DNA from: Blautia schinkii DSM 10518
GTDB lineage: Bacteria; Bacillota; Clostridia; Lachnospirales; Lachnospiraceae
Length of the DNA stretch: 64,000 nt
Assembly (NCBI GenBank): GCA_000702025.1
Contig: JNKJ01000029.1
Coordinates: forward strand, 1-64,000
Direction of reading: 5' to 3'
The notes beneath the pieces are model-generated. The model saw only the letters and a list, made by a program, of their open reading frames with translations. It had not been told where the DNA came from and did not search any database. The position numbers and the translations under genes are program-made. This document shows, in pieces, positions 1 to 8,165 of this stretch; within the stretch, counting starts at the first letter, position 1, and each line of letters starts with the position of its first letter.

Positions 1-175
1 CCTTCAACTAATTGCCAACTGCGACTAAGCCGCTCACGAAGAGCGTTCGCGGCTAAGTCTCCGTAGGCAATGGATTTTCAGGCGCGCTTCCGCAAAATGC
101 CTGACAAGACAGGGCCAGCGCTCCCGCACCGTTTTCCCTCATCCTCACCTACCACTACGTTTCCACCCCTTCGCG
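1..175 (+). repeat. Foldback element copy A (left arm outside window)
   Basis: The window begins inside a copy of a repeat family seen again at 549, 38310, 38446, 59735 and 60640. From left to right it holds the conserved core, including a hairpin with CCGC and GCGG arms, then the right stem arm (about 97-149), then the right-end motif CTACGTTTCCACCCCTTCG (155-173). No gene lies inside. The left arm, which should pair with the right arm, lies upstream of the window. Confidence 0.8.
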
Positions 176-548
176 GAGAGTGTCGTTTACGGCGGGAAGA
201 GATACAGGCGATCGGGGTAAAAGAAATTTCCGTCCCCCTTAACTATTAACTTCATAGTTCCTTTGCGCAACCCATAAGCTCATACATAATCCAAGATTTT
301 TCAAAACAAAATAGCGGATTTCTGCTCATCAAATTATTATACTATTCTGTCTCAATTGGCCTGGAAGCATAAACACTTGTTAAAGTATATCTATATATCC
401 TCGCCTCTCAAAATTAGACAAAGCGCACCCACTTCCCTTCACGTAACATAATCAAGATAAATTTATACAAACATCTATCTGTCATCAATAACGTCCCGCA
501 TTCTCCCCTTCCGCATTACACCAACTACCGAAAAAACGACAAACCAAG
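176..548. other. Gene-free AT-rich spacer between two foldback elements
   Basis: This stretch holds no convincing coding frame. It is AT-rich compared with its neighbours and lies between the inward-facing right ends of copies A and B. The first part (176-235) is GC-richer and may be residual repeat sequence. No promoter or terminator is clear. Confidence 0.5.
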
Positions 549-755
549 TAGAAGGGGAAGGAAACGTAGCGGAAGGTGAAGAGGAGGAATTTGGGGGCCG
601 GGGGCAGTGCGCTGAGCGCGAACGCTCTTCGTGAGCGTCTTAGTCGCAGTTGGCATTTAGTTGAAGGGAAGCGGGCATCAGCCACACACGAATACCACCG
701 CCCCCGGCCCCCAAATTCCTCCTCTTCGCCGTTCGACATTTTCCAGGGGACCCCT
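549..755 (-). repeat. Foldback element copy B, shortened and inverted
   Basis: The stem arms are 575-605 and 700-730 and match at 30 of 31 positions. The 94-nt interior holds the core in reverse orientation, with part of it deleted. The inner end is the reverse complement of the right-end motif (around 552-572) and the outer end is the GAACGG/CCCCTGGAA motif (about 730-752). With copy A it forms a head-to-head pair. Confidence 0.82.
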
Positions 756-855
756 TCAACCTTTGTAATATCCTACAGGAATTTGACGAACGATTTTTGT
801 TCCCACTTCAAGTCTACAGATGTATAATAACTCTAGAATCTTGAAGGAGGGTATT

Positions 856-1449
856 ATGCTGGAAAAAATCATGAACCTGCACATATTGCTCTACTGCATG
901 GCAGCCCTGGGGGTTTTGGGAGCAATTGGAATGTTAGCCACGCACCTTACTTACAGAAGAATGATCAAAAACACAGGCCACTTATCGAATCTCAAAGAAA
1001 AGTGGCTCAATTTATGGAAAACCAGGGACAAGCTCCTACACCGCATGAACCGTCTCGTGTGGTATCCGGCGCTTTTGAGTACCGTATGTCTGGGCGCTTC
1101 ACTGTTTCTCGTGACAAGGCTCAATCTGCAGGAGGGCCTGCCGCTGCGCTACCTCTACGTGGGCGCGGCTGTGCCGGTAGCACTTCTTCTGCTTCGTCAG
1201 GCCCTGGACTTTACCTACAAGGAAGAACTGGTGATGAATTCTCTGGCTGATTATGTGGAGCAGGTGCGCACCTGGGTGGAGGAGGTACCGGAGCCTCAGA
1301 AGGTTGACCCGGCCCTTCAGGAAGAGGTAGTGGAAAAAATCACCGCCAGCATCCGTCAGACAGCCGCCTCGGGCAGTCATTTCAGTAAAATGCTGTCACC
1401 AGAGGAGGAAGAAATCATGCGGGAGATTATCCGCGAGTTCATGAATTGA
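856..1449 (+). CDS. Small membrane protein of unknown function
   Basis: This 197-residue protein is not recognised by family. It has about three hydrophobic segments (residues about 8-30, 66-85 and 98-116). They are separated by a basic loop, and a charged, acidic cytoplasm-like tail follows (about 117-197). The start was chosen at the ATG preceded by AAGGAGGG; an in-frame ATG 36 nt upstream has no good ribosome site. It stands alone, ahead of the pgi promoter. The tail is rich in Glu and looks helical, which would fit a membrane-anchored scaffold, but this is only an impression. Confidence 0.75.
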   Translation: MLEKIMNLHILLYCMAALGVLGAIGMLATHLTYRRMIKNTGHLSNLKEKWLNLWKTRDKLLHRMNRLVWYPALLSTVCLGASLFLVTRLNLQEGLPLRYLYVGAAVPVALLLLRQALDFTYKEELVMNSLADYVEQVRTWVEEVPEPQKVDPALQEEVVEKITASIRQTAASGSHFSKMLSPEEEEIMREIIREFMN

Positions 1450-1531
1450 TTCGCAATGGGCTACGTACTGGAATCGATTCGAGATAGTTTGTGAAATGAA
1501 TTTATGAATTGATTTCCTGTAACAACTTGTA

Positions 1532-1560
1532 GAATCCGGAAGTTTTTGCTATACTTAGTG
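1532..1560 (+). promoter_or_regulatory. Probable promoter of pgi
   Basis: A TTGTAG-like -35 box and a TATACT -10 box are separated by 17 bp, about 130 nt before pgi. A second possible -10 (TACAAT) lies near 1641-1650. Between them is a short hairpin (GTCTG/CAGAC arms, around 1583-1607). Leader function is unknown. Confidence 0.5.
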
Positions 1561-1683
1561 AAACACGGTGTAAGGGGTGCAAGTGTCTGCCTGGCAAAGA
1601 CAGACCTGTGTCGATACTTTTTCAGTCCTTGCATCTGAAATGTTACAATACATAAGATTTTTCCATATAAAGGAGAGAGAGCC

Positions 1684-3030
1684 ATGAGCAAAGTTACATT
1701 TGATTATTCAAAGGCAGGCTGTTTTGTCGCAGAGCATGAGATGGAGTCCATGAAAACCCTGGCAGAGGCTGCTAAGGAAACGCTGGTTTCCAGAACAGGC
1801 GCCGGAAATGATTATCTTGGATGGATTGACCTTCCTGTAGACTATGATAAGGAAGAATTTGCCCGCATTAAAGCAGCAGCTAAGAAAATCCAGGAGGATT
1901 CCGAGGTTCTGCTGGTTATCGGTATCGGCGGTTCCTACTTGGGAGCAAGAGCTGCCATTGAATTCTTAAGACATGGTTTCTATAATAATGTTTCCAAAGA
2001 AATCCGTAAGACACCGGAGATTTACTTTGTAGGAAACAGCATCAGCAGCAGCTATATCAAGGGTCTGATCGATGTGATCGGAGACAGGGATTTCTCTGTG
2101 AATATGATTTCCAAATCAGGAACCACCACTGAGCCGGCCATCGCATTCCGCGTATTTAAGGAAATGCTGGAGAAGAAGTACGGCAAGGAGGGCGCTGCCA
2201 AGAGAATCTATGCCACCACGGACAAGGCCCGCGGAGCGCTTAAAAAGGTTGCAGATGAGGAAGGTTATGAGGAGTTTGTAGTTCCGGATGATGTAGGCGG
2301 ACGTTTCTCTGTTCTAACCGCTGTAGGCCTGCTTCCGATCGCTGTAAGCGGTGCGGACATCGACAAGCTGATGGAGGGCGCTGCGTCCGGACGTGAGCTT
2401 GCGCTGAATAGCTCTTTTGAAGAGAATGATGCTGTGAAATATGCGGCAGTGCGTAATATTCTTCTGCGTAAGGGTAAAAACGTGGAGGTGCTGGCGAACT
2501 ATGAGCCAAGCCTTCATTATGTCAATGAATGGTGGAAACAGCTCTACGGCGAGAGCGAGGGCAAGGACCAGAAGGGTATTTTCCCGGCAGCAGTGGACCT
2601 TACCACCGACCTGCATTCCATGGGACAGTTTATCCAGGACGGCAGCCGTATCATGTTTGAGACAGTCATGAATGTAGAGAAATCTTCCGCAGAGATTGTG
2701 ATCGGCGAGGAGCCGGTAGACCTTGACGGTCTGAATTATCTGGCCGGAAAGACGGTTGATTTTGTGAATAAGAGTGCTATGAATGGTACGATCCTTGCCC
2801 ACACAGACGGGCAGGTTCCGAACTTGAGAGTAGATATTCCTGAGCAGAACGAATTCTATCTGGGACAGTTGTTCTATTTCTATGAATTTGCCTGCGGTGT
2901 GAGCGGATATCTCCTGGGTGTGAACCCATTCAATCAGCCTGGCGTGGAAAGCTATAAGAAGAATATGTTCGCCCTTCTTGGCAAGCCGGGATTTGAGAAG
3001 GAAAGGGAAGAGCTTCTTAAGAGACTGTAA
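1684..3030 (+). CDS. pgi: Glucose-6-phosphate isomerase
   Basis: The enzyme interconverts glucose-6-phosphate and fructose-6-phosphate in cytosolic glycolysis. At 448 residues it matches the short bacterial form of about 450. The sugar-phosphate-binding segments are clear: [12 protein letters not shown] near residue 80, [10 protein letters not shown] near 142, and the signature [13 protein letters not shown] near 205. A conserved C-terminal region contains NPFNQPGVE. The start ATG follows AAAGGAGAGAGAGCC. It has its own upstream promoter region, and the dehydrogenase gene follows after 49 nt, so co-transcription is possible. Confidence 0.97.
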   Translation: MSKVTFDYSKAGCFVAEHEMESMKTLAEAAKETLVSRTGAGNDYLGWIDLPVDYDKEEFARIKAAAKKIQEDSEVLLVIGIGGSYLGARAAIEFLRHGFYNNVSKEIRKTPEIYFVGNSISSSYIKGLIDVIGDRDFSVNMISKSGTTTEPAIAFRVFKEMLEKKYGKEGAAKRIYATTDKARGALKKVADEEGYEEFVVPDDVGGRFSVLTAVGLLPIAVSGADIDKLMEGAASGRELALNSSFEENDAVKYAAVRNILLRKGKNVEVLANYEPSLHYVNEWWKQLYGESEGKDQKGIFPAAVDLTTDLHSMGQFIQDGSRIMFETVMNVEKSSAEIVIGEEPVDLDGLNYLAGKTVDFVNKSAMNGTILAHTDGQVPNLRVDIPEQNEFYLGQLFYFYEFACGVSGYLLGVNPFNQPGVESYKKNMFALLGKPGFEKEREELLKRL

Positions 3031-3079
3031 TTGCCTCTGGGATATCAGGGCAGTTACAGGGAAGCGTTCTCTGTAAATA

Positions 3080-4036
3080 ATGAAAATTGTTATATTAGAA
3101 GCGGAAAGTTTGGGTGAGGACATGGTCTTCACCCCTTTTCATAAGCTGGGGGATGTGGTGATCTACGGCTCTACGCGTGCGGAGGAAATGCCGGAGCGTG
3201 TGGCAGACGCGGACATCATCGTGGCGAACAAGGTCCCCATTTGTGAAAGCACCATCGGCGGGGCAAAGAAGCTTAAGCTGGTGTGCCTTACCGCAACCGG
3301 AATCAACAATCTTGACGGCGGCTTCCTGAAATCCAGGGGGATAGCTGCCTGTAATGTGGCGGGCTATTCTACGAACGGCGTGGCCCAGCATACTTTTGCC
3401 CTATTGTTTTATGTGATGGAAAAGCTACGGTATTACGATGATTACGTGAAATCCGGCGAATATGCCCGCGGTGCCTGCTTTTCCCATTTCAGCCAGAGCT
3501 TTTTTGAGCTTAACGGTAAGACTTGGGGAATTTTGGGACTTGGCGCTATCGGCAGGAGGGTGGCGGAGATTGCAGAAGCCTTTGGCTGCCATATTATCTG
3601 CTGCTCTGCCTCGGGGCATAGATACGACAGTTCCTATGAGCAGGTGGAGTTTGAGGAACTACTCACGCGTTCGGATATCCTGTCTGTGCACGCGCCGCTG
3701 AACGGGCATACGGAAGGGCTGATGAATCTGAACGCGTTCCGCCGGATGAAAGAGTCGGGTGTCTTTATCAATGTGGCGCGCGGTCCGATCGTGGACGAGC
3801 AGGGACTTTATACGGCTTTGGTTAAGAATGAGATTGGGGCGGCCGCTCTGGATGTGCTGTCCAAAGAGCCTATGGACCCGGAAAATCCTTTGCTGAAAAT
3901 TAAGGATAGTAAGAAGCTTGTAATCACGCCTCACATCGCCTGGGCTGCGAAGGAGACGCGTTTCCGGGTGGTGGATGAGGTTGTTAAGAACATAGAGGCC
4001 TTTTTAAACGGGGGCAGCAGGAACCGGGTGTATTGA
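3080..4036 (+). CDS. D-2-hydroxyacid dehydrogenase (glycerate dehydrogenase-like)
   Basis: This 318-residue cytosolic protein belongs to the NAD(P)-dependent D-2-hydroxyacid dehydrogenase family. The Rossmann motif GLGAIGRRVAEIAEAFG lies near residues 153-169. It is followed by NVARGPIVDE with the substrate Arg, a Glu about 30 residues on, and ITPHIAW with the catalytic His. The residue after the second Rossmann strand is Cys/Ser rather than Asp, which may favour NADP. The next gene encodes glycerate kinase, so reduction of hydroxypyruvate or oxidation of glycerate is a reasonable role. The ribosome site is weak. Substrate is inferred from context only. Confidence 0.88.
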   Translation: MKIVILEAESLGEDMVFTPFHKLGDVVIYGSTRAEEMPERVADADIIVANKVPICESTIGGAKKLKLVCLTATGINNLDGGFLKSRGIAACNVAGYSTNGVAQHTFALLFYVMEKLRYYDDYVKSGEYARGACFSHFSQSFFELNGKTWGILGLGAIGRRVAEIAEAFGCHIICCSASGHRYDSSYEQVEFEELLTRSDILSVHAPLNGHTEGLMNLNAFRRMKESGVFINVARGPIVDEQGLYTALVKNEIGAAALDVLSKEPMDPENPLLKIKDSKKLVITPHIAWAAKETRFRVVDEVVKNIEAFLNGGSRNRVY

Positions 4037-4090
4037 CGGTATATCTTAAGACGATATAATATTAAGCTGATATTATAGAAGGCGTTTGAT

Positions 4091-4115
4091 AACAGTTCAG
4101 GGTATCTGAACTGTT
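4091..4115. promoter_or_regulatory. Perfect 10-bp inverted repeat before glycerate kinase
   Basis: The arms AACAGTTCAG and CTGAACTGTT are exact complements around a 5-nt spacer. The repeat ends 22 nt before the chosen start codon. No T-run follows, so it is less like a terminator than an operator or a leader hairpin. Confidence 0.5.
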
Positions 4116-4137
4116 ATGCCGTGTGGAGGAAAAAGTG

Positions 4138-5280
4138 ATGAAGGTTACGATAGCCGTCGACTCCTTTAAGGGGAGTCTTACCTCTTTGGAGGCAGGACAA
4201 GCTGTGGCTGATGGGATAAAAAGGGTGTACCCGGACTGTGAAATATGTATACGGCCGTTAGCGGATGGCGGGGAAGGAACCGTCCAGGCTCTGACCTGCG
4301 GGATGGGCGGGGAACTTAAATCTGTGACAGTAACAGGACCTCTTGGTGCGCCGTTGGAGTGCTCTTATGGAATTATAAGGGAAAAGAAAACTGCCGTTAT
4401 CGAAATGGCTTCCGCGGCGGGCATCACTCTTTTAAAAGAGGAAGAGCGAAATCCTTTATTTACAACCTCGTACGGGGTGGGAGAGATGATTAAGGATGCT
4501 GTTTACGAGGGGTGTCGGCGTTTCGTAATCGGTATCGGAGGCAGCGCGACTAATGACGGCGGCGTGGGAATGCTTCAGGCACTTGGCTTTGATATGCTGG
4601 ATGAAAACGGAGCGCAGGTGCCTCGGGGAGCAATTGGTTTGGAAAGACTTGTGGAAATCAGGGACGAGCATGTGATTCCCGAGCTGAGAGAATGCTCCTT
4701 CCGCATTGCGTGTGATGTCACAAATCCACTTTGCGGCGAGGACGGCTGCAGCGCTGTTTTCGGCCCACAGAAAGGGGCTGACCCGGCGATGGTGATGCGT
4801 ATGGATGAATGGCTCCGGCATTATGCAGCTCTGGCCGGGGAGAAATATATGCAGGCGAATCCGTATCAGCCAGGTGCGGGTGCGGCCGGGGGATTGGGGT
4901 TTGCTTTTCTTACCTTTACAAATGCTTCTCTGGAATCAGGGGTTCAAATTGTTCTTGAGGAAACCAGCCTTGAGGAGTATGTGAAGGATGCGGACTGGGT
5001 GATTACCGGGGAAGGACGCCTGGACGGACAGACGGTGATGGGGAAGGCTCCTGTGGGAGTAGCTGCGGCTGCAAAGAAATACGGTAGGAAAGTGTTGGCT
5101 TTTTCCGGGTGTGTGGCCAGGGATGCGGTTTGGTGCAATGCAAAAGGAATTGATGCGTTTTTTCCGGTGCTGCGGAGCGTGGAGCCTTTGGAAGAGGTGA
5201 TGCGGCCGGAGAATGCCAGGCAGAATCTTATAGATACCTGTGAGCAGGTATTTCGTCTGGTTCGGACGATGGAATTTTAA
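4138..5280 (+). CDS. Glycerate kinase, GarK/GlxK family
   Basis: The enzyme phosphorylates D-glycerate, in this family usually to 2-phosphoglycerate, feeding lower glycolysis. The 380 residues match the family length. Characteristic stretches are the N-terminal DSFKGSL, RPLADGGEGT near residue 42, GIGGSATNDGG near 130 and GEGRLDGQT near 290. The ATG was chosen because TGGAGGA lies 7 nt upstream; a GTG 15 nt earlier overlaps this ribosome site. It pairs logically with the adjacent hydroxyacid dehydrogenase. Confidence 0.95.
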   Translation: MKVTIAVDSFKGSLTSLEAGQAVADGIKRVYPDCEICIRPLADGGEGTVQALTCGMGGELKSVTVTGPLGAPLECSYGIIREKKTAVIEMASAAGITLLKEEERNPLFTTSYGVGEMIKDAVYEGCRRFVIGIGGSATNDGGVGMLQALGFDMLDENGAQVPRGAIGLERLVEIRDEHVIPELRECSFRIACDVTNPLCGEDGCSAVFGPQKGADPAMVMRMDEWLRHYAALAGEKYMQANPYQPGAGAAGGLGFAFLTFTNASLESGVQIVLEETSLEEYVKDADWVITGEGRLDGQTVMGKAPVGVAAAAKKYGRKVLAFSGCVARDAVWCNAKGIDAFFPVLRSVEPLEEVMRPENARQNLIDTCEQVFRLVRTMEF

Positions 5281-5310
5281 TCGGAATTAGGGGAATTAGA
5301 AAAAAACTTC

Positions 5311-5341
5311 TTGACTTTGACGTTACGTAAAGATGTAGGCT
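5311..5341 (+). promoter_or_regulatory. MerR/TipA-type promoter with 19-bp spacer
   Basis: TTGACT and TAGGCT are separated by 19 bp instead of 17, the stretched spacing known for MerR-family promoters that are untwisted by their activator. The spacer holds an imperfect dyad around GACGTTACGT. It lies upstream of the MerR/TipA-like gene, suggesting autoregulation. Confidence 0.75.
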
Positions 5342-5350
5342 ACTAATTGT

Positions 5351-5475
5351 AAGGAAGGTAAAGCCTGGTGAAAGTTTATAACATCCGGGCTGCCGCGAGG
5401 TTTGAAGGAAGGTAAAGCCCGGTGAAAGTTTACAATATCCGGGCTGCCGGGAAGTTCGATGGGAGGTGTAAAGCA
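5351..5475 (+). repeat. 54-bp tandem duplication in the tipA-like leader
   Basis: Two copies of a 54-bp unit start with AAGGAAGGTAAAGCC at 5351 and 5405 and differ at a few positions. The ribosome site and start region (GGAGGTGTAAAGCATGG) resemble the beginning of a third unit. The leader therefore seems to have grown by duplication of the gene's own translation start region. Confidence 0.8.
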
Positions 5476-6239
5476 TGGAATACAGTATCAGAGAATTGTC
5501 GGAGCTTGCGGGTGTCAGCGCGCGGACATTGCGCTATTACGACGAAATCGGACTGCTTGCGCCTTTGTATGTCAATGATGCGGGATACCGTTATTACGGA
5601 GAGAAGGAACTGGAGCTATTGCAGCAGATTCTCTTTTACAGAGAAAGGGGATTTTCCCTGCAGCAGATTTCCCAGATTCTTTACGAGCAGGAATTTGACG
5701 TACTTTCCGCATTGCAGGAGCACCTTTCTGAGCTGGAGGAGCAGCGCTGCAGAATCGAACGGCTGATATCCAGTGTGAATCTTACAATTGCGTCAATGAA
5801 AGGAGAATGTAAAATGAGTGATAAAGAGAGATTTGAGGCATTTAAAAAGAAGATAGTTGAGGAGAATGAGGAGCGTTACGGAGACGAGGTACGTGAAAAG
5901 TACGGAGACGAGGAAATCGATGCGTCTAACCGTAAAATGCTGAACATGACAGAGGAAGACTATGAGAAATTCCAGAATCTGGGCAAGGAGATTGTCAAGC
6001 GTCTGGAAGAAGCGGTGAAAGCCGGGGAAGACCCTGAGGGTGATTGCGGCCGCGGGATTGCTGCCCTTCATAAGGAGTGGCTTGGCATGACCTGGAAAAA
6101 GTATACCGAAGACGCGCACAAAGGGATAGTTAATATGTATATCGCGGATGAGCGGTTTAAGAGCTATTATGACAAGGAAACACCCGGATGTACCGAATTC
6201 CTGCGCAAGGCTGTGCTTAGCTGGGCGGAGCGCATATAG
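5475..6239 (+). CDS. MerR-family regulator with TipAS drug-binding domain
   Basis: The 254-residue protein has an N-terminal MerR helix-turn-helix (residues 1-70, with SARTLRYYDEIGLL), a coiled-coil dimer helix (about 75-110) and a C-terminal TipAS-type domain (about 120-254). TipAS domains bind thiopeptide-like antibiotics, and MerR proteins activate long-spacer promoters like the one 134 nt upstream. An in-frame ATG at 5814 with its own AAAGGAG could yield the effector domain alone, as described for Streptomyces tipA. The ligand is unknown. Confidence 0.93.
   Translation: MEYSIRELSELAGVSARTLRYYDEIGLLAPLYVNDAGYRYYGEKELELLQQILFYRERGFSLQQISQILYEQEFDVLSALQEHLSELEEQRCRIERLISSVNLTIASMKGECKMSDKERFEAFKKKIVEENEERYGDEVREKYGDEEIDASNRKMLNMTEEDYEKFQNLGKEIVKRLEEAVKAGEDPEGDCGRGIAALHKEWLGMTWKKYTEDAHKGIVNMYIADERFKSYYDKETPGCTEFLRKAVLSWAERI
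5799..5816 (+). promoter_or_regulatory. Internal ribosome site and start for TipAS-like short form
   Basis: AAAGGAG lies about 8 nt before ATG at 5814, in frame with the regulator. Translation from here would give a 141-residue drug-binding domain without the DNA-binding part. The site sits exactly at the boundary between the coiled coil and the TipAS domain. Confidence 0.7.
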
Positions 6240-6240
6240 T

Positions 6241-6513
6241 TTAATCTTCTTCAATTACTTGAATTTCCAGGTAGTCAAACTCTATTTGTTCGATGAAATT
6301 GTCCTGGTAAAACCTTGCTTTATCGTGCTTTTTAAAGTCTGCCACGGTGGAATCCAGCCAGATTGGATTCCCCAGATCTAATTCATAACATATCTGCTCC
6401 AGTCCCCGGAAAACCTTGTGTGTACGTGTATCTTCCGTGTCATCACAGACAACGGTGTCCTGGAGCAGATGATTATCTTTCCAGATTTTTCCCCATAAAC
6501 GAAACATATTCAT
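6241..6513 (-). CDS. Small acidic hypothetical protein
   Basis: This 90-residue protein is not recognised. It is soluble, with several aromatic residues, and its second half is strongly acidic. An AGAAGGG ribosome site lies upstream of the first of two close in-frame ATGs. It converges on the TipA-like gene, with one base between their stop codons. Alternation of charged and hydrophobic residues in the second half looks like a real folded protein, but no function can be given. Confidence 0.65.
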   Translation of the reverse strand: MNMFRLWGKIWKDNHLLQDTVVCDDTEDTRTHKVFRGLEQICYELDLGNPIWLDSTVADFKKHDKARFYQDNFIEQIEFDYLEIQVIEED

Positions 6514-6689
6514 TCCCGCCCTTCTGTAAATTTTTATTTGGTTTTATTTGGCCGTTCGGTTTTAGTGTAGTATATCATTATTAGATAAAATATTCAAATA
6601 AATTACGTATCGCCATTCGTATCGTGGTATAATCATAATTAATGTAATTGAAACTACTGTGAGCGGTATTCGGAAGAGAGGGCGCCGAT

Positions 6690-7361
6690 ATGAAAATGAA
6701 AAAACATAGTCTGACCGTATTAACTGTAATTATCCTATCGGTAACATTTTTAACATCCTGCAGCAAAAGTATTCTTCCTAAAATTGAGGCGCATACGACA
6801 AAGGAAGCTCTGCCATTGCTCAAAGAGGCCGAATGGCCCATAGACGACAAGGAAATGGGGGAACTCCGTAGTTTTCTGGAAAATATTTACGGAAGAACCA
6901 TTTCTAAAGTGAGCAGTTCAGATTCAGAAATACAAATTGGTTATGATTTACCGGAAGCTGATGATTTTGCTAAACAGCATTTTTATATTTACCAAACTGT
7001 CTATAAATATAATGATTCCAGAAAAATAATAAAAACCGACAGTTATATAGGCCTTAGCGAAACCTTGTCTGAGGATGAGGGTATCTCTGATTGTCTGCAG
7101 AATAAGGTTATTTATGTGGAGGATAAGGATACCTGGAAGGTGAAAGCCTGTATAGGAAGCAAAGTGCTTTATGAGAGCGATACCATTATAGAAAAGGATG
7201 AAAGCGGACAGCCGAACGTGCAGGGGTACGATAATCAGAAAAAAGTAAGCAGTAAGAAATATTATGATGATGAAAAATGGCAGGCTGCGCTTTCGCCGGA
7301 ATCCTCCTTTTATTATGAAGTCTATAACGATGCAAAGTGGAGCTATGATGGCATTGACTAA
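6690..7361 (+). CDS. Secreted lipoprotein of unknown function
   Basis: The 223-residue protein begins with a basic, hydrophobic signal peptide ending in the lipobox LTSC (Cys at about residue 25). It should be lipid-anchored outside the cell membrane. The mature part is rich in Lys, Asp, Glu and Tyr; no domain is recognised. Its base composition is more AT-rich than that of the neighbours. The stop overlaps the convergent HD-domain gene by 4 bp. A role in the envelope is all that can be supported. Confidence 0.75.
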   Translation: MKMKKHSLTVLTVIILSVTFLTSCSKSILPKIEAHTTKEALPLLKEAEWPIDDKEMGELRSFLENIYGRTISKVSSSDSEIQIGYDLPEADDFAKQHFYIYQTVYKYNDSRKIIKTDSYIGLSETLSEDEGISDCLQNKVIYVEDKDTWKVKACIGSKVLYESDTIIEKDESGQPNVQGYDNQKKVSSKKYYDDEKWQAALSPESSFYYEVYNDAKWSYDGID

Positions 7362-7960
7362 AATGTGAAAGTATTCTCCACAACGCCGGGCAGTACATCG
7401 TAGATGGAACATCCCATTTTTTCTTCAAACATCTGCTTGATTTCAAACACCTTTTTCCAGCGGGGGATTGTCGCTTCATGCACGCCATAACGAAGCGTGA
7501 CATCAACCAGGCGTTTTTCCAAAAGACAGAACCCGCTTGGCAGGGCGAGAGAGTCGCAGAGCTGTACAAGTCTGTCATAATCATCATACACAGCCTGGGA
7601 TATGAACTGCTTCATAAACTGGTATTCCTCCTCAGACATATCAAAGACCCCGATGGAGGTGCGGATATCCTGAATGATAAATGCATGGGAGATACAAATC
7701 TGCGCAGCCTTTGTCCAGCCCCGCTCCGTGCAATAGCGGTAACCGTCCAGCAGATGCCGCTCCGAGGTTACACCGGGATAACGCCCGATATCGTGAAGCA
7801 GACCGTAAAGATAAGCCTTTTCAGCCGAAAGCTCCGGACATTTATCTGCGATATTCTTACATGCCATCGCCACATATTTGGAGTGTGCGGTCCAAGGCCC
7901 GGGGTTAGAGAACCCCGCCATTTCTAAAGCTTTTTCTGCGTTTTCGCGGTTGAAATCCAT
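7358..7960 (-). CDS. HD-domain phosphohydrolase-like protein
   Basis: The 200-residue protein carries HD superfamily features: a His near residue 24 (WTAHSKYVA), LLHDIGRYPG near 53 with the metal-binding His-Asp pair, and later conserved His residues (ISHAF). HD proteins are metal-dependent phosphohydrolases acting on nucleotides or phosphate esters; the substrate here is unknown. The start was placed at the ATG behind AAAAAGGAGGGG. A longer frame extends upstream on this strand but has no ribosome site and an unlikely composition. Confidence 0.82.
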   Translation of the reverse strand: MDFNRENAEKALEMAGFSNPGPWTAHSKYVAMACKNIADKCPELSAEKAYLYGLLHDIGRYPGVTSERHLLDGYRYCTERGWTKAAQICISHAFIIQDIRTSIGVFDMSEEEYQFMKQFISQAVYDDYDRLVQLCDSLALPSGFCLLEKRLVDVTLRYGVHEATIPRWKKVFEIKQMFEEKMGCSIYDVLPGVVENTFTF

Positions 7961-8165
7961 GATGAGCCCCTCCTTTTTCCCTATATTAACACAAGCGAGG
8001 ATTAATTTCCACTTACTGTTTGATAACTTTTGCAGCAGCCATCCCTCAGTACATCTTATCACGCCATCTGCCACTAACTCTTGATTATTCAACAAAAATC
8101 AACTATAATGAAACCCAATTGATAACCTATATAAAGTACGTACATAGAAATGGAGGAGACATAGA

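Noticed and set aside
485..827. Overlapping short frames on both strands across foldback copy B
   Set aside because: They follow the repeat and its palindromic arms, lack ribosome sites and have shadow-like composition. The same holds for frames at 38254-38568 and 60538-60763.
2314..3132. A 272-codon minus-strand frame opposite pgi
   Set aside because: It is a shadow of a recognised gene, with no ribosome site and no family pattern.
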